Made by a program: the position numbers and the translations under genes. Below are positions 44,401 to 56,519 of a stretch of 64,000 nt of DNA, piece by piece. Each line of letters starts with the position of its first letter. The stretch's first letter is position 1. This DNA comes from Larix kaempferi (taxonomy: Eukaryota > Streptophyta > Pinopsida > Pinales > Pinaceae). The stretch is from contig BSBM01000809.1 in NCBI GenBank assembly GCA_027924585.1, positions 1,567,001 through 1,631,000 of the forward strand, in the 5' to 3' direction. The notes under the pieces are model-generated. The model was not told where the DNA came from, did no database searches, and was given only the letters and a program-made list of their open reading frames with translations.

Positions 44401-44673
44401 TACATTGAGGACATTGAGTTTGAAGAATGGTTGGATGAATGCTTACTGTTTGAGGGAAACTTGTGGACTCGTTCTGTAGTATGGAGTTCTAATTTTCAAA
44501 TCCTTGACATTGTCCATGAGCAATAGATTGCGTTGTCTTTTTACCTCTACCATGAGTAAATTGAAGGACAAGTCATGTGGTTCCAAAGTTGGAAGTTTTG
44601 AGTAATCTAGACCCTTAAGTCGACCTCTTTTTCGAGGAATATTTTGTTGAGATGGCTCATTTGAACGATCCAT

Positions 44674-45059
44674 TGATGAGATACTCTGCAAATCAAAATC
44701 AATATTGGCATTAGATTTCAATCATAATTTCTCTAATTAAAAAAATGAAGTATATCATAAATGTGATTTTACACTAAGAGGGAGACAGGGCTTTGAGCAT
44801 ATGGAAGATAAAGGAAAATATCAATGGCGAAGTTCAGGAATTTTACCACAGGTTGTTCATAGAATGACCAGATTTGACAGAGGCTCTTCAAAAACTTGAG
44901 GATCTTTCATTTTTTACCCTTTCTGTTATTTCACAGAAATTTGTCTCATCCAGTTTTTGGCTCTTTTTTTAGAACTCAAAGTCCTTCTTAGAGGAAAATT
45001 TTGTCATAATACTTGTAATTTTACACTCTAAGTAATGTAATGTTTTGCAACAAAAATTC
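44674..45059. other. 5' flank of the transposase-like gene
   Basis: No gene. A minus-strand TTTGATTTGCAG at about 44688-44699 would be a splice acceptor for a 5' untranslated exon, which suggests transcription starts further right. The remainder is AT-rich with no repeat I recognise until 45060. Confidence 0.45.
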
Positions 45060-45643
45060 AAATTTATGTCATTTCTCAAAGGCTAATTCTGAAAAATGGC
45101 TAAGTGTTGTAAAATTTGTCCAAGTGGCATTGGGAAATTGCCTGTCGTACCTCATAAGAGAGTGATAAAAATTATCTAAAACTATAATGCTATAGCTTGT
45201 TGAAGAGGCTATCTTACCATGGTCTTAGTTCTCAGAGAGGGTGTTTGATGACAAAGTTAAAGGCCTTCCAAAACAAGGTTTCAGCCTGTTTTTGCACCAG
45301 TGGTAGTAAAACTGCCCAAGTGGCATCAGGAAAATGCCCGCCATAATTCATATGTTAAGGTAAATTACCACCCTTTGTGTCAGGATATAGATTGTTGATT
45401 TGTCTACCTGACCATGGTCTCCGATTTTCTTGAGAGTTTCTAAAAAGGAAGTTATGGGTCTGCCAAAACAGTGTTTCAGGCAGATTGTTCCAGTCTAGGA
45501 AAATGCAAAAATGGTCTAAGTATAAAATTACTAGTAAAAATGCCTAAGTGACCTCAGTAAAATGCCCTCCATTTCCCGTGGTTGATGTCTTAAAATATTT
45601 TGAGGGTATGGGTATATAGACTGTTTATTAGTGCATCCAAAAG
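45060..45643 (-). repeat. GGGCATTTT repeat family, block E (right side)
   Basis: Reverse complement of the monomers at about 20400-20725: on the minus strand it reads CACTGTTTTGGCAGACCCATAACTTCC, CAGGTAGACA, GGGCATTTTCCTGATGCCAC in the same order. It is cut by the start of gypsy element 3 within GTGCATCCAA, a phrase also present at 41467-41480. Confidence 0.8.
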
Positions 45644-48481
45644 TGTTGGTGTCCATTTTGTCACCACTTTTGATCATCAAACACACTCTGATTGGCGTTA
45701 TTTTAACTATTTTGCTATGACAAGTCATTCTCTTTGCCATTTAGACCATCAAACAGAATCAGGTATGCGTTTATTCGAAAATTATATGAATTACAATAAT
45801 TATTATCATTTTTTATGGTTTATTGACTATCATCTCATATTTCTAGACATTTTTGGTATTTAGTTTTGGTTCTATAGGTTGCGATCGTCAAACGAACCTT
45901 CATTCAACCACCCGTTCATGTTGAAGACGTCCATCCGCATTTAGCCCGTCATTCAGACCTTTATTCAACCTGCGAAATCGTCGGTTGGGATACTTCTGGC
46001 CATTAAATACAGAAACGAAAAAGGTCGGTTATGTTAGCAACGTGGCTATCATGGTTGGTGAGCCCCTGTTCTAGAATATTCACCCTCCTACTCACCTCGC
46101 TTGACAATGCATCTGCTACTCACGTCAACACTCCAGAAGCTTCATCTTTCCTGTTTAGCCAGCCTAACAGCATGCACCTCTGCCCACGTCGACGTTCCAA
46201 AAGCCCTCTTCCTCCCACGCTCAGTCTACCAATGCATTATGTACCCATGATGGAAGGTGACCGACTCACAGTTGTTCGTGTCAAACATAATCAATGCCGT
46301 GGACTTAGGAAGACACCTCTGCATTTTCATAAACCACCATGCAGTCGTTTGTAAATCATTAAGATTTCTATTTTTAGAGAGGTCGACTATGTCGATCTTC
46401 TCTCTGATTGTAAACTTATATATAGACACCTCCTTTGGAGAAAACGAGAAAATATATAATATACATACACGCTAGCAGTAATTTGTAGAAACGTTGTGTA
46501 AATTTCTCAGTTAATGGAAATTCCTTAATTCTGCTGTTAATGTTCTGCTGTTGGTGATTAGTGTGAGTTAAGCTCCAATCTCTGATTGTTGGGAAGGGTC
46601 CCTCAACAACCGAAGGTTTTATTGTGTATATTTTGCATTTTCCTTTCTGCAAATAAATAGTTTTTTCATTTCCAATAATTGTATTTAGATAGAGCTTAAC
46701 TAGTTTCTGTTCCAGGTTTAGTTTATAATTAGAATTAGTTATGTTAGTTTCTTTCCTGTAGCTGTAGGTTAGTTTCATTCATATCTCAGTTTTTTTTATT
46801 ATGTCATAGAAATAGTTCATTCCTTAGACAATGATTATAATAGGTTACTTGTTATCTTAGCTTCTAAACACTCTATTCATTGCTTCCTTGCACTGTAGGT
46901 TCATATGCATCAACCAGCCAGCATTAAGATCATCCAATCTGCTTCTTTCCTTATTTTAAATCGTTTTCCTCCATCTGAACTATCATTCGGACCGTCTTTC
47001 AGACTATCATCTGGAGCATCATACAGACATTAATGCTTTCTGCATTGTTTTTATGCTTAATTAGAATCCAGTTTCTTAGGTTTTTGAATTGTAATATTTA
47101 TTGCCTTTAATTAGCATTCTTAACTGTAATTAAGACCTTGTTTTACACTACATAGAGTTTTAATTTAGTCTCATTATCATTCTTAGTTTTCATTCTATTT
47201 TCCTTAGCTTTGCTTTCAGATTATGTTTATTTTCTACTTGATTCATTAATGCTTTATTGTTCTAGAATTCATCAGTTTCATTCTTAGTTTTGTTATGTCA
47301 TGTTTCTTAAGATTGATTTCGGATTAGATTTAGTAATTTTATTCTCCAAAATATCTCAGTTTTGATAGTTTCCTTGTTTAAATATAGAATTTGCTTCTCT
47401 CATTCATACAGTTAATGAAGATGTTCATGAAATAAGATCTGATCCAGAACTAAGTTATCTTTATTAAGTTTTCTCCTGCTTCTATATTAGGTTCATTTTT
47501 AGAATTAAATATCTTTATCAAGTTTTCTACTTGCTTCATAATTTAATTTTGTCAAGTTTTCTACTTGCTTCTAGAATATATTTATTTCCAAATCATTTGC
47601 TTAGATAGCCTAGATGTTTGCATAATTTCAGTTTCAATCAATCATTAGAAAAACATGTTTATGTTTCTTGTTAATCATATTTCATTTTGAATTAGTTTTG
47701 AATAGCTTAATTAGAGCTTTTCCAATGTTAGTTGCTCATGGATAAAAAAATTTTATAATGTTTAAGATTAATTGTAATTGGTCTCTTTGTAGTTTACATC
47801 TCTTTGTAGAAATTAGTTTAGATTTACTTCCATTTTGTTTTGCTGTTACATTCGAAAGTCATTATGATACATTCACCCTAGTTCCTATCACATTAGATGT
47901 ACAACATCAGGGAGAATGGAATTGGGTAATTTAGTGTAGTCTTGAAATATTAATTGAACGTATGAATAGTTGTTGAATTCACTAAGTAGTTTGTAGTTTT
48001 GCTTTGAGTTAATATAGTTTTCTATTTACATAGTTAGTTGTCAGTTGAGTCATCTCATAGGTAGGTCTCTAAATTCATTTACAGTTGTTTCTAATTCCTA
48101 GATTAGAATTCTATCAGTAGTTTCGAACTTCATCAAAGTAGTTTTGTTTTTGATTCAGTCTTGCTTCCTAAAATAATATTGTTGTTTTTATATCTTTCAG
48201 TCATTGTCCATAGGGTAGAGTAGTATAGTTTGATACTATTATGATCTGTTGGTTTAGTTAGGTTTAATTAGTTCGTTTGTTATATTTCTGAAGTTTGACT
48301 CGGTTTTTCATTTTGAAAGATCTTTCGATCTTTTCTTTATTAAAAATTTCTAAGGTCTGCTGAGCCGAAATATTAGGTGCCATTCTACCTTAGCATATAC
48401 TATGCCACAACTCTAAGATTACCAACCCTGATCGATAATTAAATATTTGGTGATTCCTTAAGACAGTAAATACACCCAACA
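45644..48481 (+). mobile_element. Gypsy 3, 5' LTR (2.84 kb)
   Basis: TGTTGGTG...CACCCAACA ends; TATATATA at 46417-46424. About 2 kb follows the TATA box before the LTR end, an unusually long R-U5. The part after 46640 is T-rich with no coding frame. It contains two blocks of the 12-nt ATTCAGACC-type motif (about 45890-45970 and 46975-47035). Confidence 0.88.
46417..46424 (+). promoter_or_regulatory. TATA box of gypsy 3 LTR
   Basis: TATATATA followed by GACACCTCC, kept in the 3' LTR at 59503-59510 in the same context. Confidence 0.65.
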
Positions 48482-48484
48482 TTT

Positions 48485-48498
48485 TGGCGCCGTTGCCC
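48485..48498 (+). other. Gypsy 3 primer-binding site, tRNA-Asp
   Basis: TGGCGCCGTTGCCC, three bases after the LTR; the first 13 match the complement of plant tRNA-Asp 3' end. Confidence 0.85.
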
Positions 48499-48501
48499 GG
48501 G

Positions 48502-48577
48502 AGTTGTAGATAGGTAGAATTTAGTTGTAGATAGGTAGAATTCAGTTGTAGAACTTAGTTGTAGTTAGGTAGAACTC
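48502..48577 (+). repeat. 21-bp tandem repeat next to the PBS
   Basis: AGTTGTAGATAGGTAGAATT at 48502 and 48523, a shortened copy at 48544 and a variant at 48557. Position right after the PBS is where packaging signals lie. Confidence 0.75.
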
Positions 48578-48756
48578 TCTTTTAAAAACTTAGTAATAGA
48601 TTTGAATTCTCCCCTTTGAAACTTAGAAATAGGCTGGTGGCGGGTGAGCGGTAAGATGAGAGGTAATAACTTGCGCATATGTTATAACAGGCATCCCCAA
48701 AACCCAACAATAGTAGTGATGTAGTTAGAATTTATTTCAGTTATAGTTTTGTTTTC

Positions 48757-50880
48757 ATGAATAGGTCCAGAGACTCAAAAGGTAGATTTATTAAAACTAG
48801 TCCTCCTACTAAAATCCCTACTAAATTCCTACTAACCTATACGAGGGGCGTGCCACCCCAACTACTAACTCAGCAGAAAGGTATCGGAAGACACCTAAAG
48901 GGGATAGACCTACTTGGAAAGCTAAGGAAATCCTTTCTGGAAACCATAGGGACATCAGAAAAGTATGTTCATAAATAAATTCCACTAGAAGAACCTCAGC
49001 CTCATATTGAGACTGAATCTAGACAAGAGGAAACTCAAAAGGATAAAACTTCAGAACCTCTAACCCTCCATTATTCCAAAAACCAAAAGACACCACTTTT
49101 TCAATAGTAGGTGGTCCAAACTTAGTAGATTTTGTTGATCCTACACAAGTAGACGCTCTTTTTGAAAATTCCGTGAACATAGTTATCTCATAGATTGAGA
49201 CAACAACGGTAGGACCTTCAAAACTGGATTCCCACCTTGCTGGTAATTCTCCTCCTAAAAAAGAAAAATACTCTTCCTGAAACAAAACGTTGGGACATAC
49301 CATATTCACCAAGAAAGGAACCACCTAGGTATTCTCTCTTTGGCAATCGAATCTTCATGGAGGTTGAAAATGAAGATCATGTCCGACAAGATGAAGGAGA
49401 AGGAGAGGTTAGAATTGAAGGTACTTTTGGATTCCCCATCTTAGACAGTGCACAAGATGTAGCTATGAAAAATATCCCTCCCTCCTCACTACTGACCTTC
49501 TTTGGGAAGAGTAGTGAGGATCCAGATACATTCTTATTTGAGTTTGACATTTTGTGTAGGAGTTATAACTACCTACAAGATGGCCAAAAATTAAAAACAT
49601 TTCTTGCCACATTAAAAGATTCTGCTCTTCGATGGTTCATGGGATTGGGAGAATCTAGTATTAGAACTTGGGAAGACATGAAGAATGCATTTCTATGGAA
49701 ATATCAGGATTACTGTAAACCTAAGGTCTCTCGCAATGATATTTTCAAAATACAACAACTTGAAGATGAGAGCCTAGAAGACTATCTCGAAAGATTTAAC
49801 TATGTGTTACATAAATTCAAATATAGTGATCTTCAGGAAGATGCAGTAAGAACACTCTTCCTCAAGGGAATCTCAAAAGAATTCTTAGAAGACCTTAATC
49901 TCATGGCAACATGAGACATCTCTCATAAGTCCCTTGCATAGATTTGTGAACTATGTAGGAATTACTCTATGAGCAGAGGGAAAAGTGGAAGACACTTTAG
50001 AGAATCTTATTCTAGGAACCCAAAAGGAAACACATTCAGTCCTGGTGGAGTTACGAGGGTAGAGTTGGGAAACCTATTAGAAAATTTCAAAACAGATATC
50101 TTAGGAGCTATGTGTTCTCAACTAGATGCACTGCAAGCTAAAAAGAGATAGGATGAAGAGCATGCAGCAATGAGTGTTTTTTGTCCTAGGTGTAGAACTA
50201 AACATCCCCAACGAGAATGTCCATTAAATAATGTTTCAGTTTGTCACATTTGTACAGAAGAACATCCAACTGATAATTGTCCATCGTTTCCTGGGTTGCA
50301 AGCTATATACAAGAATGGAAACTTTGGTGAAACATCTAGGAGGAATTGGAAACCTAGATATCAACCATCATATCAAGATCCATCATCACAATTTCCACCC
50401 TATTACCATCCTTATCAACCTCCTCCACAATGGAACATTTCAGGTTGGAAAAATTGGCCACCACAGTACCCTCCTCAGAATGCTCAACATCGGCAATGGC
50501 CACACGGATGGAGAGGACAAGATTATGCTCAACCACCTCCTCCTATGCCTAACTATCCTTACCCACCTAATATTCAATAGCTCTTGCCTGGATTTGTACC
50601 TCCTTCACTACCCCCTATCCCAAATCAACCTCACCATTTCCAGAATATGAACCCTCCAAGACCCACAATATTACCTGCACATCGATACCAAATCCTAACA
50701 ACAATCCAACCCGAGATCTTAACAGCATTGGGTTGTTACCTATTCCATTGTATTCCATTTAGACCGCACCAATACATGAGATTCAACTGCGGCCTGGAAG
50801 AGTTCTCCAAGATCAACCCAAGTCATCAGTTGTTATCCGAGAAGAGAATGAAGAAGACATACCTAGTGAAGTTGTGAATG
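48757..50880 (+). pseudogene. gag: Gypsy 3 Gag
   Basis: Starts at ATG 48757 (MNRSRDSKGRFIKTSPPTK). After a stop-rich stretch the capsid reads SLLTFFGKSSEDPDTFLFEF (about 49475-49540), KTFLATLKDSALRWFMGLG, WEDMKNAFLWKY, DEVSLEDYLERFNY-like residues and RTLFLKGISKEFLEDL, the retrotransposon gag domain. A nucleocapsid with two short-form knuckles follows: CPRCRTKHPQREC and CHICTEEHPTDNC (C-x2-C-x3-H-x4-C each, about 50180-50285). A Pro/Gln/Tyr-rich tail ends near 50880. Stops include TGA near 49912 and TAG near 50150. Confidence 0.86.
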
Positions 50881-51660
50881 ATGCCATTCTTGAAGATGTG
50901 GTTATTCCTAAATATTCAACACACAACCATCCTCATAAAGAAGTAATTACAGGAGAAAGATCACCCCCGTAGCCGGAGTGTCTAGTAATAGAAAAACCTG
51001 TAACTTATCCAGAGTATGATATCATTAACGAATTGAAAAATGTTTGTATTAAGATCCCTTTGTTACAATCCATTAAGGATATTCCAATCTATAGTAAAAT
51101 AATAAATGAACTCTGTATTAAAAGACCAGGTAGAAAACAAAAAGACCCCCCGACGATTCATGTAATAGGAGAAATGTCAGATTACATAGCCGACCAACCT
51201 AGAATCCCAAAGTATTAAAATCTAGGAAACCCTGTGGTGACTGTTATCATCAATAACACCGCCATAGGAAACACACTTATTTATTTAGGCACATCTATTA
51301 ACCTGATGACTACCACAGTTTTAGAAACTCTCCATTTAGGACAATTCCTTCGCCCTACCCTAACAATGCTAGAATTAGCAGATCGCACTATGGTGCATCC
51401 TGATAGGATCTTAGATGACATCACTATATCAGTAGATTCATGGGAATATACCATGGATTTTATGGTCATAGAATCAAAGGACCCTTCTAAATGTCACCCC
51501 ATTATTATGGGAAGACCTTGGTTGGCTACTGCCAATGCATTTATAGGATGTAGGGATGGAGAGATGTTTATCTCTGATGCATTATCTACAAGAAAACTAG
51601 CTTTATAACCACCAGCACAGCCAGTAACTGAAAACATATTTTGGTTAGATTGTCCTTTTG
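50881..51660 (+). pseudogene. pol: Gypsy 3 protease (catalytic Asp lost)
   Basis: Aspartic protease fold: LIYLGTSINLMTTTVLETL at about 51276-51330, where Athila-type proteases show D-L-G-A-S-I-N. The Asp codon is TAT (Tyr), so the protease could not cut. TMLELADRTMVHPDRILDDI and FMVIESKDPSKCHPIIMGRP WLATANAFIG-type residues (about 51370-51550) complete the domain. Upstream, 51033-51218 is the gag-protease linker. Confidence 0.85.
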
Positions 51661-51830
51661 GGGATGAGAACTTGGAATAACTTTCCCTTGTTAGTGATTT
51701 CTCCTGGGCACTTCAAGAACAAAATATCGAGAATGTGTTGAACCAATTTATCTCTTCCACAACATGTATATACTCTCCTTAGTCTTTTTCCCAACTTGAC
51801 TAAATATTTGGAGATGAATTCCAAGAAAAC

Positions 51831-53503
51831 ATGAGCCTCTCAGCATTTACAGGTACACCCTGTGTCTTCGCAATCAAAGAAAATATAGGACCCTATATCA
51901 TACCTTGTGAGGGTAGTTCCGAAAAATTTCTACATATAAATGCAGGTTTATATGAGAGTAAGCAAAAACAATTACTAAAAGTTCTCAAGAGTCAAACTGG
52001 AGCATTTGCATGGGAATATACCGATATGAAAGGTATACACCCAGATACTTGTATTCATCACATTTACACAGACTCAAACATACCTCCTGTCAGGAAACCC
52101 CAGAGAAGAATGAATCCATCCCTAAAAGATATAGTAAAGGATGAATTACAAAAACTCCTTAATGCTGGTTTCATCTACCCAACTTCTAACAGTAAATGGG
52201 TGCCTCCTCTGGTGGTAGCTCCAAAGAAATTCACGAGGAAATGGTGTATCTGTGTTGACTTTCGAGAATTAAACAAGGCCACTCTCAAGGACTACTTCCC
52301 TTTGCCTTTCATCGATCAGGTGTTAGATACTTTATCAGGGAAACAATACTTTTTCTTTCCTTGATGGGTATAGTGGGTACAATCAAATATTAATAGCACC
52401 TGAGGATCAAGACAAGACAACCTTTACTTGTTCTTGAGGGACATATGCCTATCGAGTGTTACCATTTGGCCTATGTAATGCACCTGCTACTTTCCAGCGT
52501 GCAGTTTTAGGAATCTTTGCTGACCTAATACATGATTGTGTAGAAGTTTATATGGATGATTTTACAGTTTATGGTAATACCTTCCAAGAATCCCTTGACA
52601 ACCTTGAAACATTCTTATTCGGTGCCAAGAAATGCACTTATCTCGTAGTCATGAAAAATGTAAGATGTTACTAACCGAGGGCATAGTTCTGGGACATCAT
52701 GTCTCTCTTCAAGGTATCAAGGTGGATCCTGTCAAGATAGAAATAATTGTTAATCTTCCTCCTCCAAAAACTCCAAAGGAAGTAAGAAGTTTTCTTGGCC
52801 ATGCAGGATATTATAGACGTTTTGTTGAAAATTTCACTAAGATAGTCACACCTATGTTCAAGCTACTCATGAAAGATACAGAATTCTAATGGACTGAACC
52901 TTGTCAACATGCCTTCGAAACTTTGAAGGAAAATCTATCGGTGGCACCAATACGTAGGGGCCCCAATTGGTCCCTTCCTTTTTATATATCCACTAATGCT
53001 TCCAACATAGCTATAGGAGAAATCCTAGGGAAAAAAGAGGGACACACATCACATACCATCTATTTCGCTAGCAAAAATTTGACTCCTGCAGAATCGAAAT
53101 ACACTGTTACTGAAAAAGAGTTTCTGGCAGTAGTCTATGCCATCAACAAGTTTCGTCATTATATCATAGGATATGAAGTTTTCGTACATACCGATCACTC
53201 CGCCATCATATTTTTATGAATAAACCAATCACCAATGGCAGGGTGACTCGGTGGCTTCTTCTGTTACAAGAATTTAACATTACTATTGTTGATCGTCCAG
53301 GTCGAGAGAATGTGGTAGCATATTTTCTCTCTCAAATTCAAATTGACGATGATGCTAGTCCTGTCGATGATAGCCTTCCAGATGAACATTTGTTTGCTGT
53401 GTCTATTCGAACCCCATGGTTTGTAGACATAGCCAATTATTTAGCAACTGGAAAGCTACCAAACCATCTCTCTCCACATGAGAAATGTAGAATCATAGTT
53501 TAA
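51831..53503 (+). pseudogene. pol: Gypsy 3 reverse transcriptase and RNase H
   Basis: RT: MKGIHPDTCIHHI, RRMNPSLKDIVKDELQKLL, GFIYPTSNSKWVPPLVVAPK, CICVDFRELNKATLKDYFPL, a frame change near 52355, DGYSGYNQ, RVLPFGLCNAPATFQRAV and VYMDDFTVYG at about 52545-52575 with both catalytic Asp. LGHHVSLQGIKVDP and RSFLGHAGYYRRFVENF follow. RNase H: PFYISTNASNIAIGEILGKK (expected Asp replaced by Asn in STNAS), ESKYTVTEKEFLAVVYAIN and HTDHSAIIFL. Stops near 52674, 52889 and 53219. Confidence 0.9.
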
Positions 53504-54754
53504 AGTTCTAATTACTCTTGGGTGGACAATGACCTCTTTCGTACTGGTCCTGACCTTATTATTAGACGATGTGTACGAGAGGATGAGATGGAAGAGATCC
53601 TTCAAGCATGTCATGGTGGACCTTGCGGTGGGAATTTTTCTGACAAGAGAACATCATACAAGGTGTTGCACTCTAGATATTACTGCCCAAGCATTTTCAA
53701 AGATGCTTCCAAATATGTGAAGGGATGTGACAGTTGCCAAAGAATGGGTAGACCTACGCCCTCCGATGAGATGCCCTTACATCCCTAAGTTATGATTGAG
53801 CCTTTTGAAAAATGGGCTCTAGATTTCGTTGGGCCAATTTACCTTATGTATTGCAAGAAGAAGTACATTCTAGTCTGTACAGATTATGTCACCAAGTGGG
53901 TAGAAGCTAAAGCCTTATTCCGGGCCACAAAGAAATCTATGGTAGAATTTATATATGAAGAAATATTTATCCGATTCAGTGTACCTAGGGAAATTGTAAC
54001 CGATCAAGGATCTCAGTTTACCTCAAAGTTGATGAAAGAACTTACTGACAAATATGGTATTAGACATTGTAAATATTCACCATATCACCCGCAAGACAAT
54101 GGTCAGGTAGAGTCCACCAACAAAGTATTAGAATCCATCCCCACTAAGACTATCCAGTTAGATCACAAAAACTGGGCAGATAGGCTCCTAGAACCCTTGT
54201 GGGCTTATAGAATAACTTGGAGGAATACCACTGGCCACACACCTTATGAACTTGTTTATGGTAAAAAAGTTCTTCTACCTATTGAATTTCAAGTCAAAAC
54301 CTTTCATATGGTTGCACAATTAGGGATGGATCTAGAAGAAGCATAGAGATAATGAATCCTGTAAATAAATGAATTAGATGAGATTAGGCAAGATGTTATT
54401 CAACGCACAATCTTAATACAAAACCAACGCAAAAAGTGGCATGATAGATACATTAAACAAAAACAATTCAAAACTAGAGACTGGGCATTACTTTTTGATT
54501 CAAGATGCAAAAACTTTAAAGGAAAATTAACTACTCGTTGGATGGGTCCATATGAAATTGTTACAGCTTTTGATAATGGATCTGTTAAAATTAAGACAAT
54601 TGATGATTTGGAAATTTCCTTTTTTCTAAATGGACATAGACTAAGACTTTATCATCAACCAATATCTAAACAAGATTTTGCGCAGAATGCCTTACAACAG
54701 AAGGAGATGGAACTGGTAGAAGAGGAAGTCATTCCTCCTTCTCCCGGTTCTTGA
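53504..54754 (+). pseudogene. pol: Gypsy 3 integrase
   Basis: N-terminal zinc finger: CHGGPCGGNFSDKRTSYKVL, YCPSIFKDASKYVKGCDSCQ. Catalytic core with intact triad: WALDFVGPIYL (about 53815), IVTDQGSQFTSKLMKEL (about 54000) and HPQDNGQVESTNKVLES (about 54090-54140). ENTTGHTPYELVYGKK-like residues follow. The C-terminal part RWMGPYEIVTAFDNGSVKIK (about 54538-54600) is the GPY/F module. Stops at about 53501, 53789 and 54345 break it. Confidence 0.9.
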
Positions 54755-55607
54755 AATATTTTGGGTTATCTTCATTTGTATATATGTAAATATATTTTCG
54801 TTTTTGTTTTTCAATAATAAGAGTCATCTCTAACAGCTAATTGCATTTATACAGGAAATTCATTTTTATGATCAGCTTATGAAATTTTGTCAATTAAAAC
54901 AGGAAGACTCTTTTCCCTTTTTCCTAAATTTCATATGACTTTTTCTTTGTACATATGTTTTTGTTTTGAATAAATTTGAATCATCTAACAAGTGGTTTTG
55001 TAGTTTGATTACAAGAAACTTAGCTTTTATAATCAGCTCATGCAATATTATCTAAAAAGGGAAGTGCTCTAAAAACCTCATAATACATCCTAACTCCTTC
55101 TCTTTCAATCATTGTTGAAAATTGAAAATTTATAGTGAGAGGTTAAAATGTTCTTTACATCATTTAAAACCACTTTCTTTTATGATTCTGCATATGGTAT
55201 TTGATTCAGACATGCACATATATGATTTATCATTAGCACATTTGTTTAAGACCTACTTTTATCACTACGATTTTCAAAAAAGTTCTATCTTACACCTATG
55301 GACTACTAGCTCATCCTAGACTCATTATCAAAACTTGTCTCTTGAAGCATTTCTTAAAAAGGTATCCCAAAAGTGAGTGATACTTCTATTTTGTGGGGAA
55401 CATTACTGATCTTTCATGAAGAAGATGTACTGAGAAGTCAAAGAACAACTTTAGGTTATTATCTTTTGACATGATCTATAATCTAAGCCATTATAAATAA
55501 AGTTACTCATAAGGTTCATTCTAAAATTTTGAATTATGTGTTTATTAGGATTAGCACACTCTAGTGCCAATCGACTTCCTTACTAAAAATCATTATACGA
55601 AGAAAAT

Positions 55608-55800
55608 CCACTGGGGTACCGAACAGGCTTGTTGGCAGTGGATCCATGCTAAGTAAAATATTAAAACAAGGAAGCTCGGTAAATGCAAGTAAACCCGTCG
55701 GGGTACTGAACATGCTCGCTGGAAGCGGGGCTATGCTTGCATGGTACCAAGATAAACCCGCCGGGGTACTAAATAGGCTTGCTGGCAGCGGGGCAATATC
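55608..55800 (+). repeat. Three copies of a GC-rich hairpin unit
   Basis: Units start at 55608, 55694 and 55757, each with GGGGTAC near the left and GGCAGYGG or GGAAGCGG at the right. Unit 1 has perfect arms CCACTG / CAGTGG; unit 3 has CCGCCG / CAGCGG with an A-T pair replaced by G-C. Loop sequence AACAGGCTTG varies slightly. Confidence 0.7.
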
Positions 55801-56519
55801 AGGTAAAAGAGGTTTGGTTAATGCATCACTATGCACATGGCTCATTTTAAAAACCTGCGTATACAAACACATGTTTACGCCAATTATTTATACTTTCATT
55901 AGAAAATGGTTGTAAGCTGGACTCGGACCCTGTCATCTAAATTCAAACAATACCTAGGGTATGATTATCCTAGAAATGGGACCCATAACTATAGAAATAT
56001 CACAAACTCTAGGGTGAAATTTATCTATATTCTTTGGATGACGAGATATCTTTAAAATGAGTCATGGATGACTAGTTTTCCTATGGCATTTTTCGCATCC
56101 ATTGCACTATCATTCTTCATATGGTCTTCTTAAGCATTGTTGTATTTTTTTTTATGAATGTACATATCTGAATCATCTACATTTATTAGTACACGCCATA
56201 TTAATTGAAAATATTTGAATATCAATCAATTTTTCTTTGATGGCTTGAGGACACGCCATATTTTTGTTTTGGGGGAGGATCAGAACTGTTTTTACTTTCT
56301 GAATATTTATGAAAAAGTTTATTTATCTCTGATAAAATGATAGGTGTTTTCAGAATAATGCAAAAAGTAGAAGGAAGATCGTTTTGATCAATGACAAATA
56401 AAGAAGAACGCGACTAAAGTTCCAGAAAATCAGGTTTACAACATCTCTTGTGTGCTGACAAAACCCAGAAAAATTCTCTGCATAATCAGCAACAGTCAGA
56501 TCTATCAAAGCACATTGTT

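Larger units (their letters stand above)
38964..44673 (-). pseudogene. Transposase-like gene, seven exons, recently inactivated
   Basis: Minus-strand gene with seven exons: 44673-42496, 42401-42261, 42168-41866, 40453-40326, 40241-39711, 39588-39485, 39352-38964. All six introns are GT-AG (94, 92, 1412, 84, 122, 132 bp), and codon phases agree at every junction, which random DNA would not give. Start: ATG at 44671-44673 after a possible acceptor TTTGCAG; a basic patch PRKRGRLKGLDYSKLP follows. Central region: GWERTDGFTYGVSF, KIGIDSHVNYDRGGQ, VVKINVFECHD, NIFCPWC. Exon 3: TPGPMVKLVYCSRHAG. Exon 5: VPYMHVQGARALDMTHSIRP, like the Y-x-H-x-x-G-A-H stretch of several plant and animal transposases. 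I cannot assign a superfamily. Damage seen in exon 1: TAG near 43455, TAA at 42737-42739, frame changes near 44560, 43890 and 42605. Exons 2-7 are open. Confidence 0.7.

Noticed and set aside
46031-46354. 107-codon open frame in the gypsy 3 LTR, repeated at 59102-59440
   Set aside because: It lies in U3 upstream of the TATA box, is not kept in exactly the same frame length in both LTRs and shows no domain.
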